Assembly: GCF_002086125.1 (NCBI RefSeq)
Contig: NZ_MVHG01000055.1
Coordinates: 1 to 33,607 of the forward strand
DNA length: 33,607 bases
Direction of reading: 5' to 3'
Source of the DNA: Mycobacterium arosiense ATCC BAA-1401 = DSM 45069
Lineage (GTDB): Bacteria > Actinomycetota > Actinomycetes > Mycobacteriales > Mycobacteriaceae
Shown: positions 24,878-33,477 of the stretch, one piece after another
Layout of the letters: each line of letters begins with the position of its first letter
Numbering within the stretch: position 1 is the stretch's first letter
Notes under the pieces: model-generated
What the model was told of the DNA's origin: nothing
What the model saw: only the letters and a program-made list of their open reading frames with translations
Database searches by the model: none
Made by a program: the position numbers and the translations under genes

Positions 24878-25920
24878 GAGTGGCCCACCTCAATGCCAAG
24901 CGGGCCCGCCACACTGGGGATGTTGTCCAAGGCGATCTGTACGTTAAGAGCAGGTTGTCCGGGCGTTCCGCTATAGAGTTTTTCGAACCGAGAACGCAGC
25001 TCGACCAATGTCTGCGCGATACCGTCAGGTCTAATCAGTGGCGGCACCACGTCGGCCAGCGCCTTGACGGTATCGATCACCGGTAACAGATCATCGACAT
25101 GCGTCTGCTCTAAGGTTCCGACATCACCAAAAACGTGGATCGCGTCTCTAATAGTTCCTCTACCCCTCGTATCGAAAAATTGTTTGCCGACATCTCTCGG
25201 GCCGAAACCCGCGTAAGTCCTATCCAGGTTGATGTACATTTCGCCACCCTGCGTCGCGCCCGCTACGAATGAAGGAACTCCATTGCTGAGTTGCGTCGTG
25301 TTGGTCAGGAGTTGCTCGGTGCTGACCGTTTGCACGCCTGCAACGGCGTTAGACACAATGAGCATGGTCTCGAGGAGCGGATCCAGAGCGTCGATGTAGC
25401 GAGTCGACCTGTCGATCACTTGGACCAACTGCGTTGTTAAAACTCCAGTGGATAGCTGACCGAAACGGTAGAGCAACGCTTGAAGCGTAAAGTTCCCGTT
25501 CGGCGCTTTGCGGATTCGCATCCCCTCGCTGAGCGGTTGGCCGCCGGTACTCGCGACCAGATTTATTCCGGTGACGCCAAAGTAGTTGACGGGTCGGAAA
25601 TCGATGTCCATCGTATTCGTCAATCCAGTCACCGGGCCGGACTGCAGGTCAGCATTAAGCTGCACACCTCCCGCGGGCAAACTAGCGACACCTGTGACCT
25701 CTCCGACCTTGACTCCGTGCAGCACTATGGGCGTCCCCTTGGCCACACCTTCGCCGACAAACGGTGTGTCGATCACTACGGAAATTAAGCCCGGCGCTCG
25801 ACCGCCAAATGGATTCAAAACCTTAACCGCCCCTAGCACGGCGACGACACAGAGCACCAACGCTGCCCCGATCATGAACAACATCCGTGCTTCAGATCTG
25901 TCCGAACCTTGTAGCAGCAT
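24874..25920 (-). CDS. mceA: MceA: Mce-family subunit
   Basis: This is a 348-residue subunit started at ATG 25920, which has AGGTGG about six bases upstream and lies just after the yrbEB stop. An in-frame start at 25947 would overlap yrbEB and lacks this site. A transmembrane helix (about 13-33) precedes the MCE domain ('LISVVIDTPFVGEGVAKGTP', 'IVLHGVKVGEV', 'VNYFGVTGINLVAS'). A helical region (about 130-330) follows. As first MCE gene in the operon it is mceA by position. The sequence does not let me match it confidently to mce1, 2, 3 or 4 of M. tuberculosis. Confidence 0.9.
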   Translation of the reverse strand: MLLQGSDRSEARMLFMIGAALVLCVVAVLGAVKVLNPFGGRAPGLISVVIDTPFVGEGVAKGTPIVLHGVKVGEVTGVASLPAGGVQLNADLQSGPVTGLTNTMDIDFRPVNYFGVTGINLVASTGGQPLSEGMRIRKAPNGNFTLQALLYRFGQLSTGVLTTQLVQVIDRSTRYIDALDPLLETMLIVSNAVAGVQTVSTEQLLTNTTQLSNGVPSFVAGATQGGEMYINLDRTYAGFGPRDVGKQFFDTRGRGTIRDAIHVFGDVGTLEQTHVDDLLPVIDTVKALADVVPPLIRPDGIAQTLVELRSRFEKLYSGTPGQPALNVQIALDNIPSVAGPLGIEVGHS

Positions 25921-25930
25921 GTCTGACCAC

Positions 25931-26848
25931 CTAGCCTGTAAACACAAACACTGGCCGGAGACCCCACAAAGCCACGGTCAGTAGGAGATCTAAGACCATG
26001 ATCACAACAAGACTTGCACGCACCGCCCGACCCGACGCTATGCCCAAACCGATTGGACCGCCCGTGACAAAGTACCCATAATAACAATGTATCAAGGTAA
26101 CCGCCGCACAAAAGACAATTCCTTTAATCACAGAATATGTAAGGTCTGAGAGTGTCGTAAACTCAGCAAGGTAATGTTTGTAAGTGCCACCGGGCTGATG
26201 ATGAAATACACGGATCACCAAGTCCATCACCATGAAATTCGTAGCCAGTGTCAGTAGGTAACCTGGCACCACACATAGCATCGCACCGATCAAGCGGGTG
26301 CCAACTACGAACGGAATCGGCATGAGTCCCATTGATTCGACTGCATCAATCTCTTCCGCGATGCGCATGGTGCCGATTTCCGCAGTCATTCGGCATCCCG
26401 CCTGTGTAGCAAACGCAATACCTGCCGTGAGAGGCCCGATCTCTCGAACGGCTCCGACGCCGCCAGTAAGGCCGGATAAAGCACCAAATCCGATAATGTT
26501 CAAAACGGAAAACGCCTCCACCGCGATAGATGCGCCCAGAGCGATACCCATGATTATGAATACGCTCATCACTCCGCCATCCACGATTAGTGAGCCGCGG
26601 CCCCAAGCAAGGTTATTCATTTCCCGTAGCGTGGCCCGCGAATACCGGCGCAATGCCATTGGCAAGTACCACAACGTCTGGGCGATGAATACCGCGCACT
26701 GCCCGACTGTGCGGAAGGTCTCGTAGAGCGACCCCAGCGCGGATGTCAAATAGCGATTCCAGCGCCCAGGGAATGGGTTTCTGGGTGGTCCGACACTGGG
26801 TTGCTGAGGTGGTAGACCAGTGGTAGCCGTCAAGGTTTGCGAGGCCAT
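25931..26848 (-). CDS. yrbEB: YrbE-type permease B of the Mce transporter
   Basis: This 305-residue ABC-transporter-type permease (MlaE family) has five to six membrane segments. The coupling motif 'RIAEEIDAVESMGLMPIPF' (about residues 162-180) is where an MceG-like ATPase would engage. Its ATG at 26848 shares one base with the yrbEA stop (TAATG). The N-terminal ~30 residues are Pro/Thr-rich and cytoplasmic. An upstream extension to 26917 would overlap yrbEA deeply and is rejected. The matching ATPase (mceG) is not in the window, as is normal because it is encoded elsewhere in mycobacteria. Confidence 0.93.
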   Translation of the reverse strand: MASQTLTATTGLPPQQPSVGPPRNPFPGRWNRYLTSALGSLYETFRTVGQCAVFIAQTLWYLPMALRRYSRATLREMNNLAWGRGSLIVDGGVMSVFIIMGIALGASIAVEAFSVLNIIGFGALSGLTGGVGAVREIGPLTAGIAFATQAGCRMTAEIGTMRIAEEIDAVESMGLMPIPFVVGTRLIGAMLCVVPGYLLTLATNFMVMDLVIRVFHHQPGGTYKHYLAEFTTLSDLTYSVIKGIVFCAAVTLIHCYYGYFVTGGPIGLGIASGRAVRASLVVIMVLDLLLTVALWGLRPVFVFTG

Positions 26849-27714
26849 TACGCAATCTCTATCGGATAGAACATAGTCTCCAACTGCGTGATCGCGAGAT
26901 TCGCAAAAACAATACAAATAACGCTGATCACGACCGATGCATTCACGGCATCAGCGACACCCTTCGGACCGCCCTTTGCCTCCATCCCGCGGAACGTGGA
27001 TACTATCGCCACAATCGCTGCAAACACGAAGGCCTTGCCGATGGCGAACCACATGTCCGGCACCTTCGCGAATGTTCCGAATGACATCCAGTAACTTCCG
27101 GGTGCGATATTGGTGACAGTCATCGCCAGGATGAACGCGGCTGTAGTTCCCGCTGCGATGATGACGGTGCACAAGGCCGGGGATATCAAAACTAGCGCCA
27201 GAAAGCGGGGCACTACCAAGCTGCGAACCGGGTTGACGCCAATTACCCGCATCGCGTCGAGTTCATCGCGAACGGCGCGCGCCCCGAAGTCTGAAGCGAT
27301 GGCCGAAGCACCCGCTCCACCCATCAACAGACCCGCAGTGATGGGCGCTCCTTGCCGGACAACTCCGACACCACTCGCCGCACCAATAAGCGCGTTTGCC
27401 CCCACTTGATTGACGAGTCCGGAAGTCACGACCGATACCATCGCCCCGAACGGGATTGCCATCAGCAGTGCAGGTATCGCCGTCACTTTGAGCAACGTCC
27501 ACGCCTGCACTAAGAGTTCGGCCACCGGGAGCCTCAGCGAGATGGTGTCGGATACCGAGTAGCGCAGCACATCCGCGAACAGCTGCATAGCGCGACCCGT
27601 TGTTGCTGCGCTACGGGCCGGGATCGTGGCTACCCGCGATGCCACCTGGCCCACTTCGTTGAGGGGGAGGCGCACGGCTTGCCGCCGTCCAACCTGGTTG
27701 GCGGGTGCGGTCAT
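26848..27714 (-). CDS. yrbEA: YrbE-type permease A of the Mce transporter
   Basis: This 288-residue MlaE-family inner-membrane permease has about six hydrophobic segments. It carries the conserved cytoplasmic motif 'RDELDAMRVIGVNPVRSLVV' (about residues 149-168). It is the first gene of the operon yrbEA-yrbEB-mceA-F and would form the permease heterodimer with YrbEB. Length and start are normal. The operon promoter should lie in the 952-base region upstream, facing the divergent marR gene. Confidence 0.93.
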   Translation of the reverse strand: MTAPANQVGRRQAVRLPLNEVGQVASRVATIPARSAATTGRAMQLFADVLRYSVSDTISLRLPVAELLVQAWTLLKVTAIPALLMAIPFGAMVSVVTSGLVNQVGANALIGAASGVGVVRQGAPITAGLLMGGAGASAIASDFGARAVRDELDAMRVIGVNPVRSLVVPRFLALVLISPALCTVIIAAGTTAAFILAMTVTNIAPGSYWMSFGTFAKVPDMWFAIGKAFVFAAIVAIVSTFRGMEAKGGPKGVADAVNASVVISVICIVFANLAITQLETMFYPIEIA

Positions 27715-28487
27715 AATGGGCCGATCGCTATCCGCAGTGCAGCCAACCGCTCGGAGTCAGTTATCCACACGCCCACCGGTTGACTCCCCCAACGGCTGTG
27801 CCTCCGGCGGCTCCGACACCACCATCGCGGTGTGGGCGAATCCGGGGCTCGGGCAAACTGGATACGAGCCACCCCCAGCGCGGGCAGCTTCGGTTAACCG
27901 GAACCGCGAACTGGCTGGCTCAATTTTCCAACGATCCGGCAGCCCTGCAGCGACAGCGGTGAGGCTCCCGCCACATTGTTCAATCACGGTGGCCGCCGCA
28001 TCGCGATAGGCGGCCGGACGGCGCGGTCTCGGTTCGTCGGCAGGTTCGATGATCCGATCGTCGACGCAAAAACTGGTGCACGTGACGTCCTCCCCGTCGT
28101 CTGGTGTTTCACCTGTTACTGCGCTGTTACTGTAGGACAGAGGGCGCTTGGTATCAATACAAAATCATCGAATTTAGAAATTATATATCCTAACCATCGG
28201 CCAGTAGTCGTCCGTCAACATGTCCTTCGGAGCCATCGGTGGTCAGCAAGTTTGGCCCTAGACGCACACATTGCGACATCTTCAGGTCCATTGGGCCCCG
28301 GTACATTGGCGCAGGTCGCGGGACGCAGTCGGGCGAGCACGTCCAACTAAAGGGTCGATGTGCACGACGGACGACAAAATGGTCTCGGTTCTGACTACCT
28401 CGCGCAGCAGCTTGATCGAGTCGATCGGGCGGATGCCGTCAACGCCTGTAGACAGGTGGTCCAGGAACAGAATGCAGTCGGTGCAGC

Positions 28488-28559
28488 CGTTCGCGGCGCG
28501 CCGGCGATCATCGTTCGCGGCGCGCCGGTGATCATCGTTCGCGAAGCGCCGGTGATCAT
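28488..28559 (+). repeat. Three tandem 24-bp repeats (minisatellite)
   Basis: Units at 28488-28511, 28512-28535 and 28536-28559 share the form CGTTCGCGGCGCGCCGGTGA + TCAT. The first differs by one base in the second half and the third by two bases (GCGAAGCG). Each unit contains the palindromes GGCGCGCC (lost in the third) and TGATCA or a near copy. The array lies about 110 bases upstream of marR. Confidence 0.8.
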
Positions 28560-28631
28560 AACGACGGCGGATCGCGGCGAGGCACGCTAGAGTATTAGAC
28601 TTGCGTTGATACTTTTTCGACTGAAATAAAG

Positions 28632-28656
28632 CCCGCCAAATCAACAAGCGGGCGGG
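28632..28656 (+). promoter_or_regulatory. Short hairpin overlapping the marR ribosome binding site
   Basis: CCCGCC (28632-28637) pairs with GGCGGG (28651-28656) across a 13-base loop. The right arm overlaps the start of the GGGAAAGG ribosome binding site, so folding could reduce marR translation. The stem is only six pairs and may be chance in GC-rich DNA. Confidence 0.35.
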
Positions 28657-28666
28657 AAAGGTTACT

Positions 28667-29194
28667 GTGCCACCGGCCAAGCGCGCTACAAGCCCGTCGG
28701 ACAACGGGTTGTTGGATGAATCAGCACTTGAGTCAGTACGGCTGCGGGAGGTCTTGACGCATTACGCCAAGGTGCGTCGCCCCGCCCACGTCGTCGCCGC
28801 GTCGGCCGTGTTTCGAGCCGACAAGATCGTAACCGCCAAAATGGCCGCGGCGTTAGAGGGACTAGAGCTCACCCCCGATCGATATGAGATTCTGGGCTTG
28901 CTGGCAAACACCCCGGGCGGGCGGTTGTCGCTCAAGGATCTGGGACAGGCAGTGTTGAGCCACCCTGCCACCACCACCTACACCGTCGACGTCCTGGAAA
29001 AACGCGGCCTGCTTAAACGCCGTCCGGACCCGAAGGACCGGCGCGGCGTACTGGCCCAGATCACCCCGGCCGGACGAGAGTTGATCAAGCGGGCCACAAA
29101 GATGCTCGAGCTGATCGACTGGGGAATGGGCGAACTCTCCGACGAGGATGCCGCCACGGTCGCGCGGGTGCTCTCGCAGCTGCATCCGACGTAG
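28667..29194 (+). CDS. MarR-family transcriptional regulator
   Basis: This 175-residue regulator has a winged helix-turn-helix at about residues 60-125. It shows 'LTPDRYEILGLLANTPGGRL', 'SLKDLGQAVLSHPATTTYTV' (recognition helix), 'DVLEKRGLLKRRPDPKDRRG' and 'VLAQITPAGRELI' (the wing and following helix). N- and C-terminal helices would dimerise. GTG 28667 has GGGAAAGG five bases upstream. The right arm of a small hairpin (28632-28656) touches this site. The gene is divergent from the mce operon and is the best local candidate for its ligand-responsive regulator, although this is inferred from position only. Confidence 0.92.
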   Translation: MPPAKRATSPSDNGLLDESALESVRLREVLTHYAKVRRPAHVVAASAVFRADKIVTAKMAAALEGLELTPDRYEILGLLANTPGGRLSLKDLGQAVLSHPATTTYTVDVLEKRGLLKRRPDPKDRRGVLAQITPAGRELIKRATKMLELIDWGMGELSDEDAATVARVLSQLHPT

Positions 29195-29660
29195 GCTCGT
29201 CTGTCCCTCACGGGATTGCATCGTTGCCTCAGCTATTCGCCGAGCACTCCCGCGTGACTGGCCCTGAGGCGACCCACGGATCTGATCGCCGGTGAGCGTC
29301 ATTCGCCCGCCGAAATAGACGCGCGAACCTCGGTGTCCTGATGCGAATCACCGTGCCGCACATTCGGAATACAACCAGTTCGGCTCGCGCAGCGTGCATT
29401 CTCCAGCCGACTCGTTGACCTAGCGATAGGGCCTACCGGCGCAACTTGACAGCGGTTCGGGTAGCTACATCCGAGCGGTTCACAGTGTCTGGTCACAGGA
29501 GAAGCTCGCATAGGCTGGCAAATGGATCCGTCCGCGTGGTAGAGGGCTGGGCAGAGCTCGCCGCGGATGGTCGTCAACAGCAATCGGAACGTCCGCTGAC
29601 GCGAACCAAGCTGTGGGCAAACACATTGGGACTCGCCAGCTTTACAGTCGGCAGCGCGGG
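29195..29660. other. Intergenic sequence between marR and the tetR pseudogene
   Basis: No gene is recognised in these ~466 bases. The frames crossing it have no motif and an irregular composition. The right part may contain the eroded end of the TetR gene. Confidence 0.4.
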
Positions 29661-30249
29661 TAGAACTACCGTTTCTAAACCTGTCGGACAAAATTCGCGT
29701 CGACGCGTTGTCCGCTGACCACCCGCAGCAGTCCCATTGCCACGATCACATCGGCGACAGTGACCAGTCCCAGTCGGCCGGATCTTACGCGGACGGCAGC
29801 TTGCGCCAGGATCGTCGAGACCACGCGCCTACCCTTTGAAGGGCAACAGGCATCGAGGGCCGAGGCGGGCTGGGGATCGTGTGCGGCCTCCACGGCGACA
29901 CGCAGCACGAGGTCGCGGGAGATCAAGTCGTTGTCGATGCGCTCCACGCATTCGATGACGTTCTCGATCTCTCCGGTCAGCTGCCGGTGTCGGGGGTAGT
30001 CGTATCGAGTAGATCGGGCTGCGAGTACAGGAGCGCATTGGTGATCAATGCCGCCTTGGATGACCATCGCCGATGATTGCGGCCTTGCCCACCCCCGCGG
30101 CGGGCGGCGATGTCTTTCATGTTGGTGTCGCTGTAGCGTTCTCGGTTACGGCGGCCAATGCGGCGTTGAGGTCGCGGATCACGTGATCGGTCGAGGCGCC
30201 CGACGGTGCGCTGGCGCAGTGTGGATTCAGGGTCTGTCAAAGATTTCAC
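29661..30249 (-). pseudogene. TetR-family regulator downstream of mmpL, frameshifted
   Basis: The minus strand begins with GTG 30249, overlapping the mmpL stop by four bases (GTGA). It reads 'KSLTDPESTLRQRTVGR'. A shift then brings in 'DHVIRDLNAALAAVTEN', another returns to 'YSDTNMKDIAARRG', and a local slip scrambles the recognition helix before 'RRWSSKAALITNALLYSQPD'. That frame ends at TGA after 'TTPDTGS'. The C-terminal domain 'LTGEIENVIECVERIDNDLI' to 'VADVIVAMGLLRVVSGQRVD' lies in yet another frame ending at 29675. The composite is a normal ~195-residue TetR. At least four frame changes make it inactive, unless they are sequencing errors. Confidence 0.78.
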
Positions 30250-33116
30250 TGAGGTGCGAGTTGTGGGATGGGTGCGGTATGGCGTGTCCCACGTGAGCTG
30301 GGGACCGTCCTTCCTGGCGATATGCGGAAAGTGTTCAGTGGCCACCAGAACCAGCGTCCCAGCGCGGCAGCCATCGAAGGTGTGAGGAACGACCGCACTA
30401 GCAAGGTGTCGACCAGCAGACCCAAGCCGATCGTGGCGCCCATCTGTCCGATCATGATGAGAGGGCTCACCAGCATCGACAACATAGTGGAGGCGAACAC
30501 CAAGCCGGCCGCGGTGACCACCCGTCCGGTGGCGCCCATACCCCGGATGATGCCAGTGTTCAAGCCGGCGGGAATCTCTTCCCTCAGACGCGACACCACC
30601 AGCAGGTTGTAGTCCGAGCCTACCGCCAACAAGATGACTACCGACGTCGGCAGCACGCCCCACTCCACGCCCAATCCGATGAGGTCTTGCCAAATCAATA
30701 CGGACAGACCACAGGCGATGCCCAATGACGCCGCCACCGTGCCGACGATCACCAAAGCGGCGATCACTGCTCGGGTGATCATCAGCATGATCACAAAGAT
30801 CAGGATCATCGCCGAGATGCAGGCGATCAACACGTCGACGATCACACCGTCTTGCAGGTCACTGTAAAACGACCCGGGACCGGCCAGGGACACCGTCGCG
30901 CCTTCTAGCGGGGTGCCCTTGATGGCGTCGATCACCGTGTCTTTGATCGCCGCGGCATGGTTGATTCCATCCACCGAGACAGGGTTTCCCTGGTGGGTGA
31001 TGACAAACCGGACAGCCTTGCCGTCTGGGGAGACGAACATCTTTAGGCCGCGTTGGAAATCGGGATTGCGAAAGACGTCCGGAGGCAGGTAGAAGGAATC
31101 GTCGTTTTTTGCCTGATCAAAATACTGGCCCATGGTGGTCGAGCCTTGCACCAACTCCTGCATGTGGGCCTGGATGCCGGACATCGTGCTGTGCGTGGAG
31201 CGCATGAAGTCACGCATTCTGGTCATTGATGCGATGGTCGGCGGCAATGTGGCCAGCAGCTGCGGCAACAGCGGGTCCAGACGCTCGAGATCCCCGGTGA
31301 GGCCCTGCAGTTGATCAGAGATCGTGTCCACGCCGTCCAGGGAATCGAAAATCGATCTCAGCGACCAGCATGCTGGGACGTCAAAACAGTGCGATTCCCA
31401 ATAGAAGTAGCTGCGAACGGGTCGAAAGACGTCGTCGAAATCAGCGATCCGATCGCGCAACTCAGTGACGGTGGCCACCACCTCGTGAGTCTTGCCGACG
31501 ACGCTGTGGGTGGTCGCGGTGAGTTGTCGCACGATGCCGTACATGCGCTGCAGGCCTGCGATGGTGGTGCTCAACTCGTCGGTCATCTCCAGCATCTGAG
31601 CCATGTTGTCGTTGCTGAACTTCGCGGTTTGCAGCATGTTGGAGCCCTGCATGGAGATCAGAAACGGCAACGAACTGTGTTCGATCGGCGCACCTAGGGG
31701 TCGGGTGATGGTCTGCACCCGCTCGATACCGCGCAGATGGAACACCGCCTTGGCGATCCTGTCGATCACCAGCATGCCCGCCGGGTCGCGTAGGTCGTGG
31801 TCGGCCTCGACCATCAGCAATTCAGGGTTCATCCGCGCTTTGGTGAAGTGCCGGTCGGCGGCCGCGTAGCCGACGTTGGCGGGTGTGTCGGCTGGCATGA
31901 ATTTCTGAATGTCATATCCTGGCACGTAGGTCAGCAGGCCGACGAAGCCCACGATTGCGATCATGGCACTGATGGCGATCACGGGCTTAGGCCAGCGCAC
32001 ACAGGCGGTGCCGACCTTGCGCCAACCACGAGTGGACAGCTCCCGCTTGGGATCCAACAGACCGAATCGGGACGCCACCACTAGCACCGCCGGCGCCAGT
32101 GTCAGGGCCGCTGCCACCATGACGAAAAGGGCGATGGCGCACGGCACTCCCATGGTCTGGAAGAACGGGATACGGCACGCCGACAGACACAGACAGGCAC
32201 CCGCAATCGTCAGGCCCGAACCAACGATGACGTGCGACACCCCGTCATACGCCGTGCAAAACGCCGCTGCTCGGTCCTGGCCGCGTGATCGGGCTTCGTG
32301 ATATCGGCCCAGCAAGAAAATCAGATAGTCGGTTCCCGCGGCCATGCTGAGCATGGTGAGCAAGCTCACCGCGAACGGCGTGAGCCCGATTAGGTTAAGG
32401 GTGCCCACGGTGGCCGTCACGCCCTGGACGGCGAAAAGTTCGATACCGACCACCACCAGGGACAACATGACGGTCACGACCGAGCGATAAACGATGAGCA
32501 ACATCACCAAGATGACGCCACCCGAGACCAGCGCCATCAGTGCGAAGGCCTTGGTGCCTTCCGCCATAACGTCGGCGTTGAGCATGGCATTGCCTGCAAG
32601 GTAAGCCTTGACGCTCGGCGGCGCGGGCGTCTCGGCGATAATCTTGCGCACGGCGGCGACCGAATTGTTGCTAAGCGTCGTACCTTGAGCACCGGCCAGG
32701 AAGACCTGCGCGTAGGCGGCTTTGCCATCGGCGCTTTGCGACCCCGCCGCAGTCAGCGGGTCGCTCCAAAAGTCCTGAACGTTCTCAACGTGCGCGGTGT
32801 CAGCTCTGAGTTTGGCGATGATGCGGTTGTAGAAGTCGTGGGCGCCCTTGCCAAGCTTGTCCTGACCCTCTATGACCACCATCGCCGAGGAATCGGAGTC
32901 GAACTCCTTGAACACCGCACCGATGTGCATCATCGCCTGGAAAGACGGGGCATCTGCGGGGCTTATCGGAGCCGAATGCTCCGCCGCGACCGCCTCCAGA
33001 GATGGCGACAGCACGGCGAGCGCTACACCGAGCACGAGCCAGAACAAGATGATCGGTATCGACAAGGCCCGCACGAGCCTCGCGAAAAGCGAAGGCCCTC
33101 CATCGGGGTTGCTCAT
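30246..33116 (-). CDS. mmpL: MmpL-family RND lipid transporter
   Basis: This 956-residue RND-superfamily exporter has about twelve transmembrane segments in the MmpL arrangement. One helix is at about 17-39, followed by a large periplasmic loop, a helix block about 185-380, a second large loop and a final helix block about 750-920. The conserved proton-relay Asp-Tyr pairs are visible: 'GTDYLIFLLGRYHEARSRG' (from about 261) and 'GSDYNLLVVSRLREEI' in the C-terminal block. MmpL proteins export lipids or siderophores with an MmpS partner. ATG 33116 overlaps the mmpS stop by four bases; an earlier in-frame start at 33134 is less likely. The specific mmpL number cannot be assigned. Confidence 0.93.
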   Translation of the reverse strand: MSNPDGGPSLFARLVRALSIPIILFWLVLGVALAVLSPSLEAVAAEHSAPISPADAPSFQAMMHIGAVFKEFDSDSSAMVVIEGQDKLGKGAHDFYNRIIAKLRADTAHVENVQDFWSDPLTAAGSQSADGKAAYAQVFLAGAQGTTLSNNSVAAVRKIIAETPAPPSVKAYLAGNAMLNADVMAEGTKAFALMALVSGGVILVMLLIVYRSVVTVMLSLVVVGIELFAVQGVTATVGTLNLIGLTPFAVSLLTMLSMAAGTDYLIFLLGRYHEARSRGQDRAAAFCTAYDGVSHVIVGSGLTIAGACLCLSACRIPFFQTMGVPCAIALFVMVAAALTLAPAVLVVASRFGLLDPKRELSTRGWRKVGTACVRWPKPVIAISAMIAIVGFVGLLTYVPGYDIQKFMPADTPANVGYAAADRHFTKARMNPELLMVEADHDLRDPAGMLVIDRIAKAVFHLRGIERVQTITRPLGAPIEHSSLPFLISMQGSNMLQTAKFSNDNMAQMLEMTDELSTTIAGLQRMYGIVRQLTATTHSVVGKTHEVVATVTELRDRIADFDDVFRPVRSYFYWESHCFDVPACWSLRSIFDSLDGVDTISDQLQGLTGDLERLDPLLPQLLATLPPTIASMTRMRDFMRSTHSTMSGIQAHMQELVQGSTTMGQYFDQAKNDDSFYLPPDVFRNPDFQRGLKMFVSPDGKAVRFVITHQGNPVSVDGINHAAAIKDTVIDAIKGTPLEGATVSLAGPGSFYSDLQDGVIVDVLIACISAMILIFVIMLMITRAVIAALVIVGTVAASLGIACGLSVLIWQDLIGLGVEWGVLPTSVVILLAVGSDYNLLVVSRLREEIPAGLNTGIIRGMGATGRVVTAAGLVFASTMLSMLVSPLIMIGQMGATIGLGLLVDTLLVRSFLTPSMAAALGRWFWWPLNTFRISPGRTVPSSRGTRHTAPIPQLAPQ

Positions 33117-33477
33117 ACAGTTTTCACCAAGCAATAGATGAACGGTCGGTACTCATCGCTTCTGCGGTCATCGCGCACCCGGTCGTCAACGATGACCCGG
33201 CAACGCAGGGCGCGTACGTCGGTGTCGCCTTGGGCAACGATGTTGGCCGACATCGACGGCAGTGTTGTGACGATCGTGTACGACCACGGCAGCCGGGCGG
33301 CATCGATGGCATGGGGCTGCCCATTTTCGTCGAGGTAATCAACGCCCACCACCCCGCCCGCTGACCCGGTTATCTCATAGGTGATGCGCTTGGGGTTAAA
33401 GGGTTTCGTCACGTCCCCGTAGCCCTCGGCTGCCGGCGGCGCGGCATTGACACCGAAGGTGGCACGGATTCGGACCA
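33113..33477 (-). CDS. mmpS: MmpS-family protein, 5' end missing (assembly artefact)
   Basis: The visible ~120 residues are the periplasmic MmpS domain. They include 'VVRIRATFGVNAAP', 'FNPKRITYEITGSAGGVVGV', 'YLDENGQPHAIDAARLPWSY', 'SANIVAQGDTDVRALRCRVI' and the terminal 'YCLVKTV', with the two expected cysteines. MmpS is the accessory subunit of the MmpL exporter encoded next, with a four-base overlap. The N-terminal cytoplasmic end and membrane helix should precede VVRIR, but the sequence there turns into G runs that are not genomic (see the artefact entry). The frame continues to a GTG at 33499 only because glycine codons are open. I therefore treat the 5' end as unknown. Confidence 0.85.

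Larger units (their letters stand above)
27715..28666. promoter_or_regulatory. Long divergent intergenic region upstream of the mce operon
   Basis: This region of 952 bases separates yrbEA (minus) from marR (plus). No gene is convincing. An AT-rich core lies at about 28155-28195 (for example ATTTAGAAATTATATATCC). Two copies of TGTTACTG (28114-28121 and 28125-28132) are spaced one helical turn apart and could be regulator sites. Near marR, AGTAT and ATACT flank the sequence at about 28591-28613 as a loose dyad. A 24-base tandem repeat is listed separately. A protein-like minus-strand frame at about 28345-28490 is discussed in the findings. Confidence 0.45.

Noticed and set aside
27757..27987. 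Small minus-strand ORF upstream of yrbEA (76 aa)
   Set aside because: It has no motif, no ribosome binding site that I can see, and the composition expected by chance in GC-rich DNA.
28488..28559. CRISPR-like repeat array
   Set aside because: The units are directly adjacent with no spacers, and no cas genes are nearby.
29299..29691. 130-aa minus-strand ORF between marR and the tetR remnant
   Set aside because: It is Cys- and Arg-rich with no domain, and overlaps the end of the TetR remnant in a different frame.
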